DNA of 64,000 bases, from contig KB291764.1 in NCBI GenBank assembly GCA_000318405.1, forward strand, positions 27,594 to 91,593, written 5' to 3'. Made by a program: the position numbers and the translations under genes. The notes under the pieces were generated by a model that saw only the letters and a list, made by a program, of their open reading frames with translations, searched no databases and was not told the DNA's origin. Positions 1 to 9,337 of the stretch are shown here, piece after piece. The stretch's first letter is position 1, and each line of letters starts with the position of its first letter. Origin of the DNA: Brevundimonas diminuta 470-4 (GTDB lineage: Bacteria > Pseudomonadota > Alphaproteobacteria > Caulobacterales > Caulobacteraceae).

Positions 1-2
1 GG

Positions 3-170
3 GAGGTGTTCGAGCGGGAATATCTGTCGGCGCAAATCATGCGCTTCGGCGGCAATATCTCGCGCACGGCCGCCTTTATCGGCATGGAACGGTCGGCGCT
101 GCATCGCAAGCTTAAGTCGCTGGGCGTGTCGCCCGCACGCGGCGGAGACGAAGAAGGAGAGGGCGCCTGA
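3..170 (+). CDS. ntrX: NtrX-type response regulator, C-terminal end (partial)
   Basis: This is the last 55 codons of a gene that starts before the window, ending with TGA at 168-170. The visible peptide ([20 protein letters not shown], then RKLKSLGV) is a Fis-type helix-turn-helix as found at the C-terminus of sigma-54 activators. The match to NtrX, the nitrogen/redox response regulator, rests on the [13 protein letters not shown] signature and on the hfq/hflX neighbourhood typical of alphaproteobacterial ntrBC-ntrYX loci. The stop overlaps the next start by one base (TGATG), so the two genes are probably co-translated. The receiver and AAA+ domains lie outside the window, so the assignment to NtrX rather than NtrC is likely but not proven. 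Confidence 0.75.
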   Translation, partial: EVFEREYLSAQIMRFGGNISRTAAFIGMERSALHRKLKSLGVSPARGGDEEGEGA

Positions 171-1030
171 TGTCCAGGGTCGCCTATGTAAACGGCGTTT
201 ATCAGCCGCACGGTCAGGCTGTAGTCCACATCGAGGATCGCGGGTTTCAGTTCGCCGACGGCGTTTATGAAGTCTGGTCGGTTTTTGACGGCAGACTGGC
301 TGACTATCAGGGCCACCTGAGCCGGTTGGCGCGCAGCCTGACTGAGCTTCGCATCGACATTCCCATGTCGGCCCAGTCGCTGGGCATCGTGCTGCGCGAG
401 ACGATCCGTCGGAACCGGGTGCGCAATGGCATCGTCTATATCCAGATCACGCGCGGCACGGCACCCCGCGATCACGCCTTCCCGACAGACGTAGCGCCCA
501 GCGTCATCATCACCGCCAAGTCGATCGACCTGAAGAAGGGCGAAGCCCTGGCGGCCAAGGGGGCGGCAGGCGTCACGCATCCCGACCTGCGCTGGGGGCG
601 TTGCGACATCAAGACGGTTGGTCTGTTGCCCAATGCGCTCGCCAAACAGACGGCGCGCGAACGCGGCGCCTATGAGGCCATCCTGTTCGACGAAATGGGC
701 ATGGTGACCGAGGGCTCCTCGACCAACGCCTGGATCGTTGACGAGAACGGCAAGCTGAGGACCCGCGACACTCAGGCCAACATCCTGCGCGGCATCACCC
801 GCGCGGCGATCATGAAGCTGGTGGAGGCGGAAGGCATCGAGCTGGAAGAGCGCGCCTTCAGCGTCGAAGAGGCCAAGCGCGCGCGTGAAATCTTCGTCAC
901 GGCGGCCAGTTCCTTCGTCATGCCGATCGTTTCGCTGGACGGAACCCGCATCGGCGAGGGCAAGCCCGGCCCGGTGGCGACCCGTCTGCGCGAGATTTAT
1001 CTGGAACAGGCGCGCCGCGAGGCCATTTAA
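170..1030 (+). CDS. dat: D-amino acid aminotransferase (PLP fold type IV)
   Basis: A cytosolic pyridoxal-phosphate aminotransferase that interconverts D-alanine and D-glutamate for peptidoglycan. The 286-residue length equals the family norm. The PLP lysine is in the [12 protein letters not shown] motif (Lys148), followed by the class IV signature around [14 protein letters not shown] and a conserved GITR segment. N-terminal YVNG and [15 protein letters not shown] are typical of D-alanine transaminases rather than of branched-chain enzymes (IlvE). The ATG overlaps the ntrX stop, and hfq follows about 110 bp later. Substrate preference is inferred from family resemblance. Confidence 0.9.
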   Translation: MSRVAYVNGVYQPHGQAVVHIEDRGFQFADGVYEVWSVFDGRLADYQGHLSRLARSLTELRIDIPMSAQSLGIVLRETIRRNRVRNGIVYIQITRGTAPRDHAFPTDVAPSVIITAKSIDLKKGEALAAKGAAGVTHPDLRWGRCDIKTVGLLPNALAKQTARERGAYEAILFDEMGMVTEGSSTNAWIVDENGKLRTRDTQANILRGITRAAIMKLVEAEGIELEERAFSVEEAKRAREIFVTAASSFVMPIVSLDGTRIGEGKPGPVATRLREIYLEQARREAI

Positions 1031-1140
1031 GCCGTTGCCGCACCGGCGGGGGCATGGCTAAGGTCGCGAATGCGGGCGACGTCCCGCCTCGCGGCCATTC
1101 CGCCGTCGATGAAAAAGACCAAGAACAGGATCAACCTGCC

Positions 1141-1386
1141 ATGTCGCAAGACAAACGACAGAACCTCCAGGACACCTTCCTGAACAGCGTCCGCAAGACG
1201 AAGACCCCGCTGACCATCTTCCTGGTGAACGGCGTCAAGCTTCAGGGTATCGTCACCTGGTTCGACAACTTCTGTGTGCTGCTGCGTCGCGATGGCCAAT
1301 CGCAGCTGGTCTACAAGCACGCCATCTCGACCATCATGCCGTCCGCGCCCGTGCAGTTGTACGAGCCCGACGCCGAAGAAGACTGA
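1141..1386 (+). CDS. hfq: RNA chaperone Hfq
   Basis: Hexameric Sm-like RNA chaperone that pairs small RNAs with mRNAs. I chose the internal ATG at 1141 (product starts [15 protein letters not shown], 81 residues). The open frame extends back to 1054, but those extra 29 residues do not resemble Hfq. The Sm1 motif ([18 protein letters not shown]) and Sm2 motif ([10 protein letters not shown], with the YKH signature) are intact. The acidic C-tail is short, as usual in Alphaproteobacteria. The stop is immediately followed by the hflX start, the classical hfq-hflX pair. Confidence 0.96.
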   Translation: MSQDKRQNLQDTFLNSVRKTKTPLTIFLVNGVKLQGIVTWFDNFCVLLRRDGQSQLVYKHAISTIMPSAPVQLYEPDAEED

Positions 1387-2700
1387 TTGACCTCCAAACT
1401 CATTGACCACGCCGTCCCGCTGATCCGGGCCGTCGTCATCCACCCCGACCGTCGCGGCGACAATGCGCGCCATGCTTCCGAACGCCTGGAAGAAGCCGTG
1501 GGCCTGGCCCAGGCGCTGGACCTTGACGTGCGGGCGCAGGAAATCGTGCGCCTGCGCTCCGTCACGCCCGCCACCCTGATCGGACGCGGCAAGCTGGAAG
1601 AGATTTCGGCCCTGATCCTGGCCGCCGACGCCGAGGCGGTCGTCATCGACGACCAGTTGACGCCGGTGCAACAGCGCAACCTGGAACGCTTCTGGGACAT
1701 CAAGGTCATCGATCGAACCGGCCTGATCCTCGAGATCTTCGGCCGCCGCGCCCGCACGCGCGAAGGGCGACTTCAGGTCGAGCTGGCGCGGCTGGAATAC
1801 GAACGCTCGCGCCTTGTCCGAACCTGGACCCACCTGGAACGCCAGCGCGGCGGCACAGGCGGTACGGGCGGCCCCGGCGAAACCCAGATCGAGCTGGACC
1901 GGCGGATGATCGCCGACCGCATCGTCCGGCTGAAGGCCGAACTGGAAGAGGTGCGCCGCACGCGCGGCCTGCACCGCAAGGCGCGCAAACAGGTCCCGTT
2001 CCCCTCCGTCGCCCTGGTCGGTTACACCAATGCGGGCAAGTCGACGCTGTTCAACCGGCTGACGGGGGCCGAGGTGATGGCCAAGGACCTGCTGTTCGCC
2101 ACTTTGGACACGACCCAGCGCACCATCCGTCTGCCGCAGGGGCGCCCGGCCATCATCGCCGACACCGTAGGCTTCGTCTCCGACCTGCCGCACGAACTGG
2201 TGGAGAGCTTCCGCGCCACGCTGGAGGAGGTCGGCGAGGCTGATCTGATCCTGCATGTGCGCGACATCGCCTCGCCCGACAGCGCCGCCCAGGCCAAGGA
2301 CGTCGAGGCTGTGCTGGAGCAGATACCGACGCCCGAGGGCAAGACGCGCCGTATTCTCGAGGTCTGGAACAAGATCGACCTGCTGGAGGCGGAAACGCGG
2401 GAAACCGTGGTCGGCCAGGCCGAACGTCTGGCGCGCGAGGGAACGGCCGTGGCCGTGTCCGCCTGGACAGGCGAGGGGATCGAGGCGCTGCGCGACACCA
2501 TCGCCAGTCTGATCGACGACGACCCCGAGACGCAGCTTACGGTCGAGCCGCATCGCGGCGACCTGCTGGCGTGGCTATACGCCAACGGCCGCGTGACGGG
2601 GCGCGAAACGGATGATGACGGCCGGGTCCATCTGACGGTCCGCCTGCATCCCGCCGCGCTGGGGCGACTTGAACGGCTGTATCCGGATGTGATCGACTGA
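1387..2700 (+). CDS. hflX: Ribosome-associated GTPase HflX
   Basis: A GTPase that splits stalled or heat-damaged ribosomes. It starts with TTG directly after the hfq stop, with GAAGAAG at the end of hfq as a likely ribosome-binding site, so it is translationally coupled. The HflX N-terminal domain is followed by the glycine-rich linker (RGGTGGTGGPGETQIELDRR) at about 154-173. The G domain has the P-loop GYTNAGKST (212-220), the G3 motif DTVGF and the G4 motif NKID. At 437 residues it is a normal size. The antiporter gene follows after 7 bp. Confidence 0.95.
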   Translation: MTSKLIDHAVPLIRAVVIHPDRRGDNARHASERLEEAVGLAQALDLDVRAQEIVRLRSVTPATLIGRGKLEEISALILAADAEAVVIDDQLTPVQQRNLERFWDIKVIDRTGLILEIFGRRARTREGRLQVELARLEYERSRLVRTWTHLERQRGGTGGTGGPGETQIELDRRMIADRIVRLKAELEEVRRTRGLHRKARKQVPFPSVALVGYTNAGKSTLFNRLTGAEVMAKDLLFATLDTTQRTIRLPQGRPAIIADTVGFVSDLPHELVESFRATLEEVGEADLILHVRDIASPDSAAQAKDVEAVLEQIPTPEGKTRRILEVWNKIDLLEAETRETVVGQAERLAREGTAVAVSAWTGEGIEALRDTIASLIDDDPETQLTVEPHRGDLLAWLYANGRVTGRETDDDGRVHLTVRLHPAALGRLERLYPDVID

Positions 2701-2707
2701 TCCCCTC

Positions 2708-4336
2708 ATGCATCTGATCGAGACCATCCTCCTCCTGTTGCTGGCCGTGGTGCTGTCGGGATGGGTGGCTCGCATCACGCGCATCGCCCTGCCTCTGGTG
2801 CAGATCGCGTTGGGCGCCGGGGTGGTGCTGATCACCGGCGAGTCGGTCGATCTGAAGCCGGATGTCTTCTTCCTGCTGTTCCTTCCGCCGCTGTTGTTCG
2901 TCGACGGTTGGCGCATCCCCAAGGAGGCGCTGTTCCGGGACCGGGTGGTGATTCTGGAACTGGCGCTGGGGCTGGTGGTCTTCACCGTTCTGGGGCTGGG
3001 CTTTCTGATCCACTGGATGATCCCGGCCATGCCGCTGGCCGTGGCCTTCGCCCTGGCGGCCATCCTGTCGCCGACGGACCCGATCGCGGTTCAGGCCATC
3101 GCCGGGCGGGCGCCCATCCCCAAGCGGCTGATGCACATTCTCGAAGGCGAGTCCCTGCTGAACGACGCCAGCGGCCTGACCTGTATGCGGATCGCCGTGC
3201 TGGCGGCGACGACCGGCGCCTTTTCCCTGACCAGCGCCTTTGGAACCTTCGCCTGGCTGGCTCTGGCGGGCGTGGCGATCGGCATTGGCGTCACACTAGC
3301 CATAGGGTTGGTGAAGGCCTTCATCAGCCGTCGCTGGGGCGAGGATGTCGGCGGCCAGATCCTGATCAGCCTGCTGATGCCCTTCGCGGCCTATCTGGCG
3401 GCCGAAACCATCCATGCTTCCGGCATTCTGGCGGCTGTGGCGGCGGGCGTGACGATGAGCTTCACCGAACGTCAGGGCTCAGCCCTGGCCGCGACCCGCA
3501 TTCGCCGCGCCGTGGTCTGGGACACGGTGCAGTTCGTCGCCAACGGCCTGATCTTCGTCATCCTGGGCGAGCAGATGCCGTCCATCATGGCGCGCGCAGC
3601 CGAGGTCATCCGCTCCACCGATCATGACGAGATCTGGTGGCTGGCCGTCTATGTTTTCGCCATCGTCGCGGCCTTGGCGGCCTTGCGCTTCGTCTGGGTG
3701 TGGACCTCGCTGAAGCTGACCCTGTTCCGTCGCAAGGGACGCGGCGCCCCGCCCAAGGTCGGCTTGAGACTCGTGGCGGTCATGTCTCTTGCGGGCGTGC
3801 GCGGGGCGATCACCCTGGCCGGCATCCTCACCTTGCCCTTCTATCTGGGCGACGGGTCGCCGATGCCGGCGCGGAACCTGGCGATCTTTCTGGCGGCGGG
3901 CGTGATCATCGTCTCGCTGGTGCTGGCGACCATCGCCCTGCCGCGTCTGTTGAAGGGCGTCCAACTGCCGCCGGAGGATGATCATCAGGCCGAGGAAAAC
4001 CGCTCTCGCGTCGCCGCCGCCTGGGCCGCTATCCGCGCTATCGAGGACGCCCAGCACGCGATGGCCGAGGGCAAGGCGGACCCCGATTTCTACACCGAAA
4101 CCGCCACACGAGTGATGGAAGTCTATCGCCACCGCATCGACATGCGCGCCAGCATGGAGGCCGACGCCGTCGTTCAGGCCCGCCGCTCCGACGAGATCGA
4201 GCGCCGCCTGCGTCTGACGGGCCTCGCCGCCGAGCGCGAGGAACTGGTCCGCCTGGGCCGTCAGCGGCTGATCGACGAAGAGACGGCCCGCAAGCTGATC
4301 CGCGAGATCGACCTGCAGGAGCTGCGCTACATCTAG
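2708..4336 (+). CDS. Na+/H+ antiporter, CPA1/NhaP family
   Basis: A cytoplasmic-membrane cation/proton antiporter of 542 residues. About twelve hydrophobic segments occupy residues 1-420, including the conserved SPTDPIAV transport motif (about residues 120-127), ESLLNDASG and GVRGAITLA. A hydrophilic C-terminal tail of about 120 residues, rich in Arg and Glu, follows, as in the bacterial CPA1 members annotated NhaP or YjcE. It follows hflX by 7 bp and converges on mazG with only 1 bp between the stops. Ion specificity cannot be read from sequence. Confidence 0.88.
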   Translation: MHLIETILLLLLAVVLSGWVARITRIALPLVQIALGAGVVLITGESVDLKPDVFFLLFLPPLLFVDGWRIPKEALFRDRVVILELALGLVVFTVLGLGFLIHWMIPAMPLAVAFALAAILSPTDPIAVQAIAGRAPIPKRLMHILEGESLLNDASGLTCMRIAVLAATTGAFSLTSAFGTFAWLALAGVAIGIGVTLAIGLVKAFISRRWGEDVGGQILISLLMPFAAYLAAETIHASGILAAVAAGVTMSFTERQGSALAATRIRRAVVWDTVQFVANGLIFVILGEQMPSIMARAAEVIRSTDHDEIWWLAVYVFAIVAALAALRFVWVWTSLKLTLFRRKGRGAPPKVGLRLVAVMSLAGVRGAITLAGILTLPFYLGDGSPMPARNLAIFLAAGVIIVSLVLATIALPRLLKGVQLPPEDDHQAEENRSRVAAAWAAIRAIEDAQHAMAEGKADPDFYTETATRVMEVYRHRIDMRASMEADAVVQARRSDEIERRLRLTGLAAEREELVRLGRQRLIDEETARKLIREIDLQELRYI

Positions 4337-4337
4337 C

Positions 4338-5126
4338 TTAGGCTCGCTCGGCCGCCTTCGCCGCGTCCCACAGGGCGTCCATTTCGGGCAGGTCGGACTG
4401 TTCCGGCGCGCGGCCATCCTTCTTCAGCTCGGCTTCGATGAACTCGAAGCGACGAACGAATTTGGCGTTGGCGGCGCGCAGGGCGTCTTCGGGCTCGACC
4501 TCCAGCTTGCGGGCCAGATTGGCGACGACGAACAGCAGGTCGCCCAACTCTTCGCGCGCCTTGTCCTTGTCGCCAGCCGCGATTTCGGCGCGCAGTTCCT
4601 CGACCTCCTCAGCCAGTTTGTCGAAGACCTCGTCGGTCGAGGGCCAGTCGAAGCCGACACGGCCTGCGCGCTTGGTCAGTTTGGCGGCGCGGGTCAGGGC
4701 GGGCAGGCCGACCGGGACGTCATCCAGCACGCCATGCTGTTCCTTGGCCTTGCGCTCGGCGGCCTTGATGTCTTCCCAGCGGGCCTTCTGGGCCGGGCCG
4801 GTGGCCTTGGCGGCTTCGTCGCCGAAGACGTGCGGATGGCGGCGGATCAGCTTGTCAGCCATGGCCTCGGCCACGTCTTCCAGCCGGAAATGCCCGGCTT
4901 CCTCGGCCATGCGCGAGTGGAAGACCACCTGGAACAGCAGGTCGCCCAGTTCGACCCTCAGCTCGTCCATGTCGCCGCGCTCGATGGCGTCGGCGACCTC
5001 ATAGGCCTCCTCGATCGTATAGGGGGCGATGGTCTGGAAGGTCTGCTCCAGGTCCCAGGGACAGCCGCCGTTCGGATCGCGCAGGCGAACCATGATCTCT
5101 TTCAGGCGGTCGACGGGATGGGTCAT
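4338..5126 (-). CDS. mazG: Nucleoside triphosphate pyrophosphohydrolase MazG
   Basis: Housecleaning enzyme that hydrolyses NTPs and dNTPs to monophosphates. It has two MazG repeats. The first is near EEAYEVADAI and ELGDLLFQVVFHSR (about residues 38-75). The second is near EVEELRAEI and EELGDLLFVVANLAR (about 170-210). The Glu/Asp metal-binding positions (EExxE, ExxD) are present. At 262 residues it matches the E. coli protein. It is directly adjacent to the transporter gene upstream (stop at 5127), so the two are likely co-transcribed on the minus strand. Confidence 0.94.
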   Translation of the reverse strand: MTHPVDRLKEIMVRLRDPNGGCPWDLEQTFQTIAPYTIEEAYEVADAIERGDMDELRVELGDLLFQVVFHSRMAEEAGHFRLEDVAEAMADKLIRRHPHVFGDEAAKATGPAQKARWEDIKAAERKAKEQHGVLDDVPVGLPALTRAAKLTKRAGRVGFDWPSTDEVFDKLAEEVEELRAEIAAGDKDKAREELGDLLFVVANLARKLEVEPEDALRAANAKFVRRFEFIEAELKKDGRAPEQSDLPEMDALWDAAKAAERA

Positions 5127-6512
5127 TCAGGCGTGTCCGGCGTCTCTTTGCGCCAGGGCGGCGCGGATTTCATCGTGCCGCTGAGCGGTCAGGGGATAGC
5201 CCTTCAGCACCCAGGCGGTGGCCGCCAATAGCAGGCCCGGCACGGCGATGAACAGGATCTGCAGGATCAACAGCGAGAAGTCGCTGTTCCCTTCCGGCCC
5301 GGGCAGGGCCTTGAACCCGACCAGCGGCAGAATGGCGTAGGGCAGCAGGGCGAAGACGTGCCCCATCTTGGTGGTGGCCGACAGGATGGAGAACATCAGG
5401 CCGGTGCGGTCCACGCCCGTTTCCAGCCGCACCTCGTCGCCTGCGTCCGCCATCATGGCGCGCAGCAGGAACAGGCCCGCCGCATAGGGCAGGCCGGCGA
5501 TGAACATGGCGACGGCCGTCAGGGCGAAGTTCCCGCCCGGAACCAGGGTCGCGCCGACATAGAAGACGGCGAAGATCAGGCTGGCCACGGCCAGGGCGCG
5601 GTCCTTGCCGATCCGTGTCGCCAGCCAGGCCCAGATGGGCGCTCCGACCAGGCCCGCCATGAAGTAGATCAGCATGAACAGCGACGCCTGGGTGTGATCG
5701 TAGCCCTTGATCTGGCCGAAGAAGAAGAACAGCAGCGACCCGGTGATGCCCGGCGCAATCCCCAGCAGCAGGTCGGCGATCAGCAGCTTGCGCACTGTCT
5801 TCATCCTGAACAGAGCCAGATAGGCGCGCGGCCCGCCGTGCGGCGCGGCGCCTGCGTTGACTGGCTCGGGCACGGCCGCCATCGCCAGCCCGATGGTCAG
5901 GGGCAGGGCGATGATGATGGCCCAGCCCATGATTCGCACCCCGTCGACGTAGCTCCCCAGTCCCGTCTTCACCACGATGGTCGGCAGGATCAGGATCAGG
6001 ATCACGCCGATGATGTTGAACACCTGCCACCAGCCATAGACGCGGCTGCGCTGGTCGTATTGCGGCGCCAGCACGGCGGCCCAGCCCAACTGCCCCAGCG
6101 TTCCCATCGAGAAGCCGAGGTAGAGCACCAGCAGCCAGGCGAACAGATAGACCGGCCCGGCGCCCGGCTGGACCGTCACGAACATCATCAGCGCCGCCAG
6201 CATCAGGATCGGCGTCGCCACGGCCATCCACGGGCGATAGCGGCCCAGGCGCGTGCGGGTCCTGTCCATTCCCCAGCCGATGAAGGGATCGAACAGGATG
6301 TCGATCAGCCGCACCGCCATGAAGACGGCGGCCACCATGCCCATCTCTATGCCGACGTGGGTGGCGTAGAACTCCGGAAGGGTGACGGGCAGGGCCACGC
6401 CGAAAGCCGCCAGCGGCAGGCAGGGCCCTGAGAAGGCGGCCAGGATGGCGTTGGAGCGGCGCGTCGCGTCGGGCGCAGCTGTGGCGGACGAAGGCGCGGC
6501 GGTTGCGGTCAT
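5127..6512 (-). CDS. MFS transporter, glycoside-pentoside-hexuronide (GPH) type
   Basis: Twelve-segment inner-membrane symporter. The frame is open back to 6653, but I chose the ATG at 6512 (MTATAAPSSATAAP) because the upstream residues are arginine-rich and non-homologous. The start gives 461 residues. GPH hallmarks include RLIDILFDPFIGWGMDRTRTRLGRYRPWM (about residues 64-92), the family's D-P-x-G-x-x-x-D-R signature. Its cargo is probably a sugar or glycoside taken up with a cation, but no adjacent catabolic gene identifies it. mazG follows directly. Confidence 0.82.
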   Translation of the reverse strand: MTATAAPSSATAAPDATRRSNAILAAFSGPCLPLAAFGVALPVTLPEFYATHVGIEMGMVAAVFMAVRLIDILFDPFIGWGMDRTRTRLGRYRPWMAVATPILMLAALMMFVTVQPGAGPVYLFAWLLVLYLGFSMGTLGQLGWAAVLAPQYDQRSRVYGWWQVFNIIGVILILILPTIVVKTGLGSYVDGVRIMGWAIIIALPLTIGLAMAAVPEPVNAGAAPHGGPRAYLALFRMKTVRKLLIADLLLGIAPGITGSLLFFFFGQIKGYDHTQASLFMLIYFMAGLVGAPIWAWLATRIGKDRALAVASLIFAVFYVGATLVPGGNFALTAVAMFIAGLPYAAGLFLLRAMMADAGDEVRLETGVDRTGLMFSILSATTKMGHVFALLPYAILPLVGFKALPGPEGNSDFSLLILQILFIAVPGLLLAATAWVLKGYPLTAQRHDEIRAALAQRDAGHA

Positions 6513-6630
6513 GCGGTCACGGCCCGATCGCGGCGCGAGTCGGCCGCAATCGTCAACATGCAGGTTTTCGACGCAGGCGCGAAGACCGCGAGGGCTTGCG
6601 GCGACTCTCATCCTGAGGCCTGCTGCGGGC

Positions 6631-7488
6631 ATGTGGAAAGCGTCCGCCTTCATTATCGCCGCCCTGGCCGCTGTGGTCGCCGGACAGGCTTACGCAGAGG
6701 CGCCGGAACCGGCGCCGACCGCCCAGATCTGCGACCGGGCGCCCGGCGCCTGGGATGACACGGCCGAGGCGAACGCCATTTCCTTATATGCGCTGGAGTG
6801 GATCCCGTTCGGGCCGTCAGAGCTGGGCTGGGAAGCCTATGTGCCGCTGATCCAGCATGAGGTCGGCTCGCCCTGCGATCCGACATCGGCGGGGTTCGCT
6901 GAAGCCCTGGCGGCGTTCCAGGCGCGCTATGGGCTGACGGCCAGCGGACGGTTCGATCAGGCGACCTTTCAGGTCCTGCGGGGCCTGTGGCAGGAGCGGC
7001 GGCCCTTCGTCATGGCGCGGGTGAGGGGGGAATGCCCGGATCCGCCGCCCGTCGCCGACCTGGCCTATCTGACGACGGGCGAGGAACACGCCGAGCGCCT
7101 GACGCGGCTGCTGCGCCGCGACGTGCTGGAGGCCTATCGCGCGATGGCGGCGGCGGCCCGCGCCGAAGTTCCTGAGATCGCCGCTGAGCCGGAACTGTTG
7201 CGCGTCTTTTCCTCCTTCCGCGACCCGGAGGCTGACGCCGCCCGATGTGCACGTGACGGCAATTGCGACGGCCTGCGCCGCGCCGTTTGCTCGCCGCACC
7301 GCACCGGCACGGCGGTCGATCTGTATGTCGGCCACCTGCAGGGCATGGGCGTCGATTCCACCGATGTTCACAGCCGCCGCCACATGAGCCAGACCCCGAC
7401 CTATCGCTGGCTGGTCAAGAATGCAGGGCGGTTCGGCTTCGTCCCCTATGTCTATGAGCCCTGGCATTGGGAGTGGGTCGGTCGATGA
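6631..7488 (+). CDS. Secreted M15B (VanY-like) D-Ala-D-Ala carboxypeptidase family protein
   Basis: Exported peptidoglycan-active protein of 285 residues. The frame extends back to 6382, but the ATG at 6631 begins a clean signal peptide (MWKASAFIIAALAAVVAG, cleavage near AYA-EA). A short peptidoglycan-binding-like repeat (AFQARYGLTASGRFDQATF) sits at about residues 90-110. The zinc motif of M15B peptidases is present: SPHRTGTAVDL (His-x6-Asp) and EPWHWEWV (third ligand His and catalytic Glu). FSSFRD is also typical. The stop overlaps the next start (ATGA). The natural substrate is inferred from the family. Confidence 0.82.
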   Translation: MWKASAFIIAALAAVVAGQAYAEAPEPAPTAQICDRAPGAWDDTAEANAISLYALEWIPFGPSELGWEAYVPLIQHEVGSPCDPTSAGFAEALAAFQARYGLTASGRFDQATFQVLRGLWQERRPFVMARVRGECPDPPPVADLAYLTTGEEHAERLTRLLRRDVLEAYRAMAAAARAEVPEIAAEPELLRVFSSFRDPEADAARCARDGNCDGLRRAVCSPHRTGTAVDLYVGHLQGMGVDSTDVHSRRHMSQTPTYRWLVKNAGRFGFVPYVYEPWHWEWVGR

Positions 7489-7949
7489 TCCGTCCCTTGG
7501 CGCACGGCGAAGCGGCGCTGGCGCGCGAGGTGTTCGGACGCGACCTGCGGCTGGACGATATCCACTTTCTGGGCTCGCCCTGGCCGTTCGTTCGCGCCTT
7601 CGTGCCGGGGCGCTGGTTCGGACGCGACTGGATCGTCTGGCCCAGGGCGACGCTGACGCCGGACCTGTCCCAGACGCCGCTCAGGACGCAGGCGGTTTTC
7701 ATCCATGAACTCGTTCACGTCTGGCAGGCGCAGACCGGCGTCAACCTGCTGACCGGCAAGCTGAAGGCGGGCGACGGACCGGGCGCCTACGCCTATCCCG
7801 TCGATGACGCGTGCGAATGGATAGGCCTGAACATCGAACAGCAGGCCATGGTGGTCGAGCACCGCTTTCTGCTGTCGCGGGGCGCGCGCGTTCCTGCCGA
7901 TCCGGCCTTCTATCAGCGGGTCTGCCCGATCGGCGCGTCGCATTCTTAG
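7485..7949 (+). CDS. Putative zincin-like protein with HELVH motif
   Basis: A 154-residue protein of unknown function, translationally coupled to the preceding carboxypeptidase by an ATGA overlap. The frame is open back to 7467, but the coupled ATG at 7485 is preferred. It has a zincin-like HExxH motif (FIHELVHVWQAQTGVNL, about residues 72-88). A later conserved-looking segment, EWIGLNIEQQAMVVEHRFL, could supply the third ligand. No signal peptide is visible. Coupling to an M15 peptidase suggests a wall-related or secreted-enzyme context, but this is inference. Confidence 0.6.
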   Translation: MIRPLAHGEAALAREVFGRDLRLDDIHFLGSPWPFVRAFVPGRWFGRDWIVWPRATLTPDLSQTPLRTQAVFIHELVHVWQAQTGVNLLTGKLKAGDGPGAYAYPVDDACEWIGLNIEQQAMVVEHRFLLSRGARVPADPAFYQRVCPIGASHS

Positions 7950-8067
7950 GCGAGAGACTTGCGGGACTGCGTACGAAGCCTAGATCAGTCACTATAGCTG
8001 TTGCCGAACAGGCACCGTTTCATTCTCTTCGGAGCCGTAACGCCCAAGAAGCGGCACGGTTAAGGTC

Positions 8068-8823
8068 ATGCGCCAGCCCGCACTCTTTTTTGGTCATGGT
8101 TCGCCCATGAACGCCCTTGGCGGCCCTTTCGCAGAGGCCTGGCGCACCTTGGGGCAGGACATCGGCAAACCGAAAGGCGTTGTCATGGTCTCGGCTCACT
8201 GGGAGACCCGCGGGCTGGGCGTGACGGCGCAGGAGCAACCGGAAACCCTCCATGATTTCGGGGGCTTTCCGCCTGAACTTCATGCCATGCAGTATCCGGC
8301 GCCCGGCTCTCCCGCCCTGGCGAGCCGCGTGGCGGAGCTGACCGACGCAGTGACCACCACCCAGTGGGGGCTGGACCACGGAACCTGGTCCGTGCTCACG
8401 CACGTCTGGCCCGATGCCGACGTGCCTGTGGTGCAACTGTCGCTGGATCGCACGCTCGACGCCCGCGCCCACTATGAACTGGCGAAGCGCCTGCGTCCGT
8501 TGCGGGATGAGGGCGTAATCATCGCCGGGTCGGGCGATTTCGTGCACAATCTGCAGACATGGAAACGCGCGGGCGGCGAGCCCTACGACTGGGCGGTCGA
8601 CTTCAACGAGGCGGTGAAGCGCGCCTTCATGGCGGGCGACCATGACGCCCTGATCGACTGGGTCCATCTGGCCGAGCAGGCGCAGCTCAGCGTGCCGACG
8701 GACGAGCACTATCTGCCGCTGCTCTATGTCGCCGCCCAGCAGGCGTCGGGCGAGCCCTTGAGCTTCTTCAATGATGTGATCGACGGCGGTTCGATCTCGA
8801 TGACGGGCGTCCGGATCGGCTGA
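8068..8823 (+). CDS. ygiD: 4,5-DOPA-extradiol-dioxygenase-like protein (YgiD/LigB class III)
   Basis: Class III extradiol ring-cleavage dioxygenase family protein of 251 residues, normal for YgiD/DODA. Metal-binding residues are visible in the N-terminal FFGHGSPMNAL, in SAHWETRG, in the LDHGTWSVL motif (catalytic His) and in GSGDFVHNL. E. coli YgiD cleaves L-DOPA at 4,5, but the physiological role of the family in bacteria is uncertain. It stands alone, between the peptidase pair and a convergent DoxX gene. A second, unrelated DOPA-dioxygenase-like gene lies at 50123-50878. Confidence 0.85.
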   Translation: MRQPALFFGHGSPMNALGGPFAEAWRTLGQDIGKPKGVVMVSAHWETRGLGVTAQEQPETLHDFGGFPPELHAMQYPAPGSPALASRVAELTDAVTTTQWGLDHGTWSVLTHVWPDADVPVVQLSLDRTLDARAHYELAKRLRPLRDEGVIIAGSGDFVHNLQTWKRAGGEPYDWAVDFNEAVKRAFMAGDHDALIDWVHLAEQAQLSVPTDEHYLPLLYVAAQQASGEPLSFFNDVIDGGSISMTGVRIG

Positions 8824-8844
8824 CCGGACGCCGCGTCGCGCGTA

Positions 8845-9255
8845 TCAGCGGCGGCCGCCGCGCAGGGCGTTGTCAAGCGACCACGGCCCCGGTCCGGCGA
8901 AGACCAGATACAGGAAGACGAAGCAGTACAGGGCCGCCAACTCCCCGCCGTTGTTGATGGGGTAAGGGCTCCGGGGCGCGTGAACCATCCAGTAGGCCAC
9001 GGCGGTGAAGCCGGACAGGATGAAGGCCGTCGGGCGGCTGAACAGGCCCAGCACCATCAGCACCCCGCCGACCAGTTCGATCGGCCCGGACCAGCCCGCC
9101 AGCGTCGACAGGTTGATGCCCTGGCCTCCGCCGCCCGGCGGGAAGCCAAGAACCTTTTGGGCGCCGTGCTGAAGCAGCAGCAGGCCGGAGACAATTCTGA
9201 GAAGGCTGAGGAAATGCGGTTCCCAGCCGGCCAGGGATGTCGAACGTCGAGCCAT
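8845..9255 (-). CDS. DoxX family membrane protein
   Basis: Small inner-membrane protein of 136 residues with four hydrophobic segments and the DoxX-family features (LRIVSGLLLLQHGAQKVLGF, LVGGVLMVLGLFSRPTAF, YCFVFLYLVFAGPGPWSLD). Members have been linked to redox or thiol stress and quinone oxidoreduction, but the biochemical role of this subgroup is unknown. It is monocistronic, converging with the YgiD gene and lying downstream of the interrupted ligase. Confidence 0.8.
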   Translation of the reverse strand: MARRSTSLAGWEPHFLSLLRIVSGLLLLQHGAQKVLGFPPGGGGQGINLSTLAGWSGPIELVGGVLMVLGLFSRPTAFILSGFTAVAYWMVHAPRSPYPINNGGELAALYCFVFLYLVFAGPGPWSLDNALRGGRR

Positions 9256-9337
9256 GAAGTCTCCTCGGTCGTGGCGTCCCGAGAGCGGGACCGAACTGTC
9301 GAGGTTATGACACTGGCGGCGAACGGCAAGCGCCTTG

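Noticed and set aside
1027..2553. Long minus-strand frame (508 codons) under hfq and hflX
   Set aside because: It lies wholly antisense to two well-recognised genes and is Arg/Gly/Gln-rich, as expected of a shadow in high-GC DNA.
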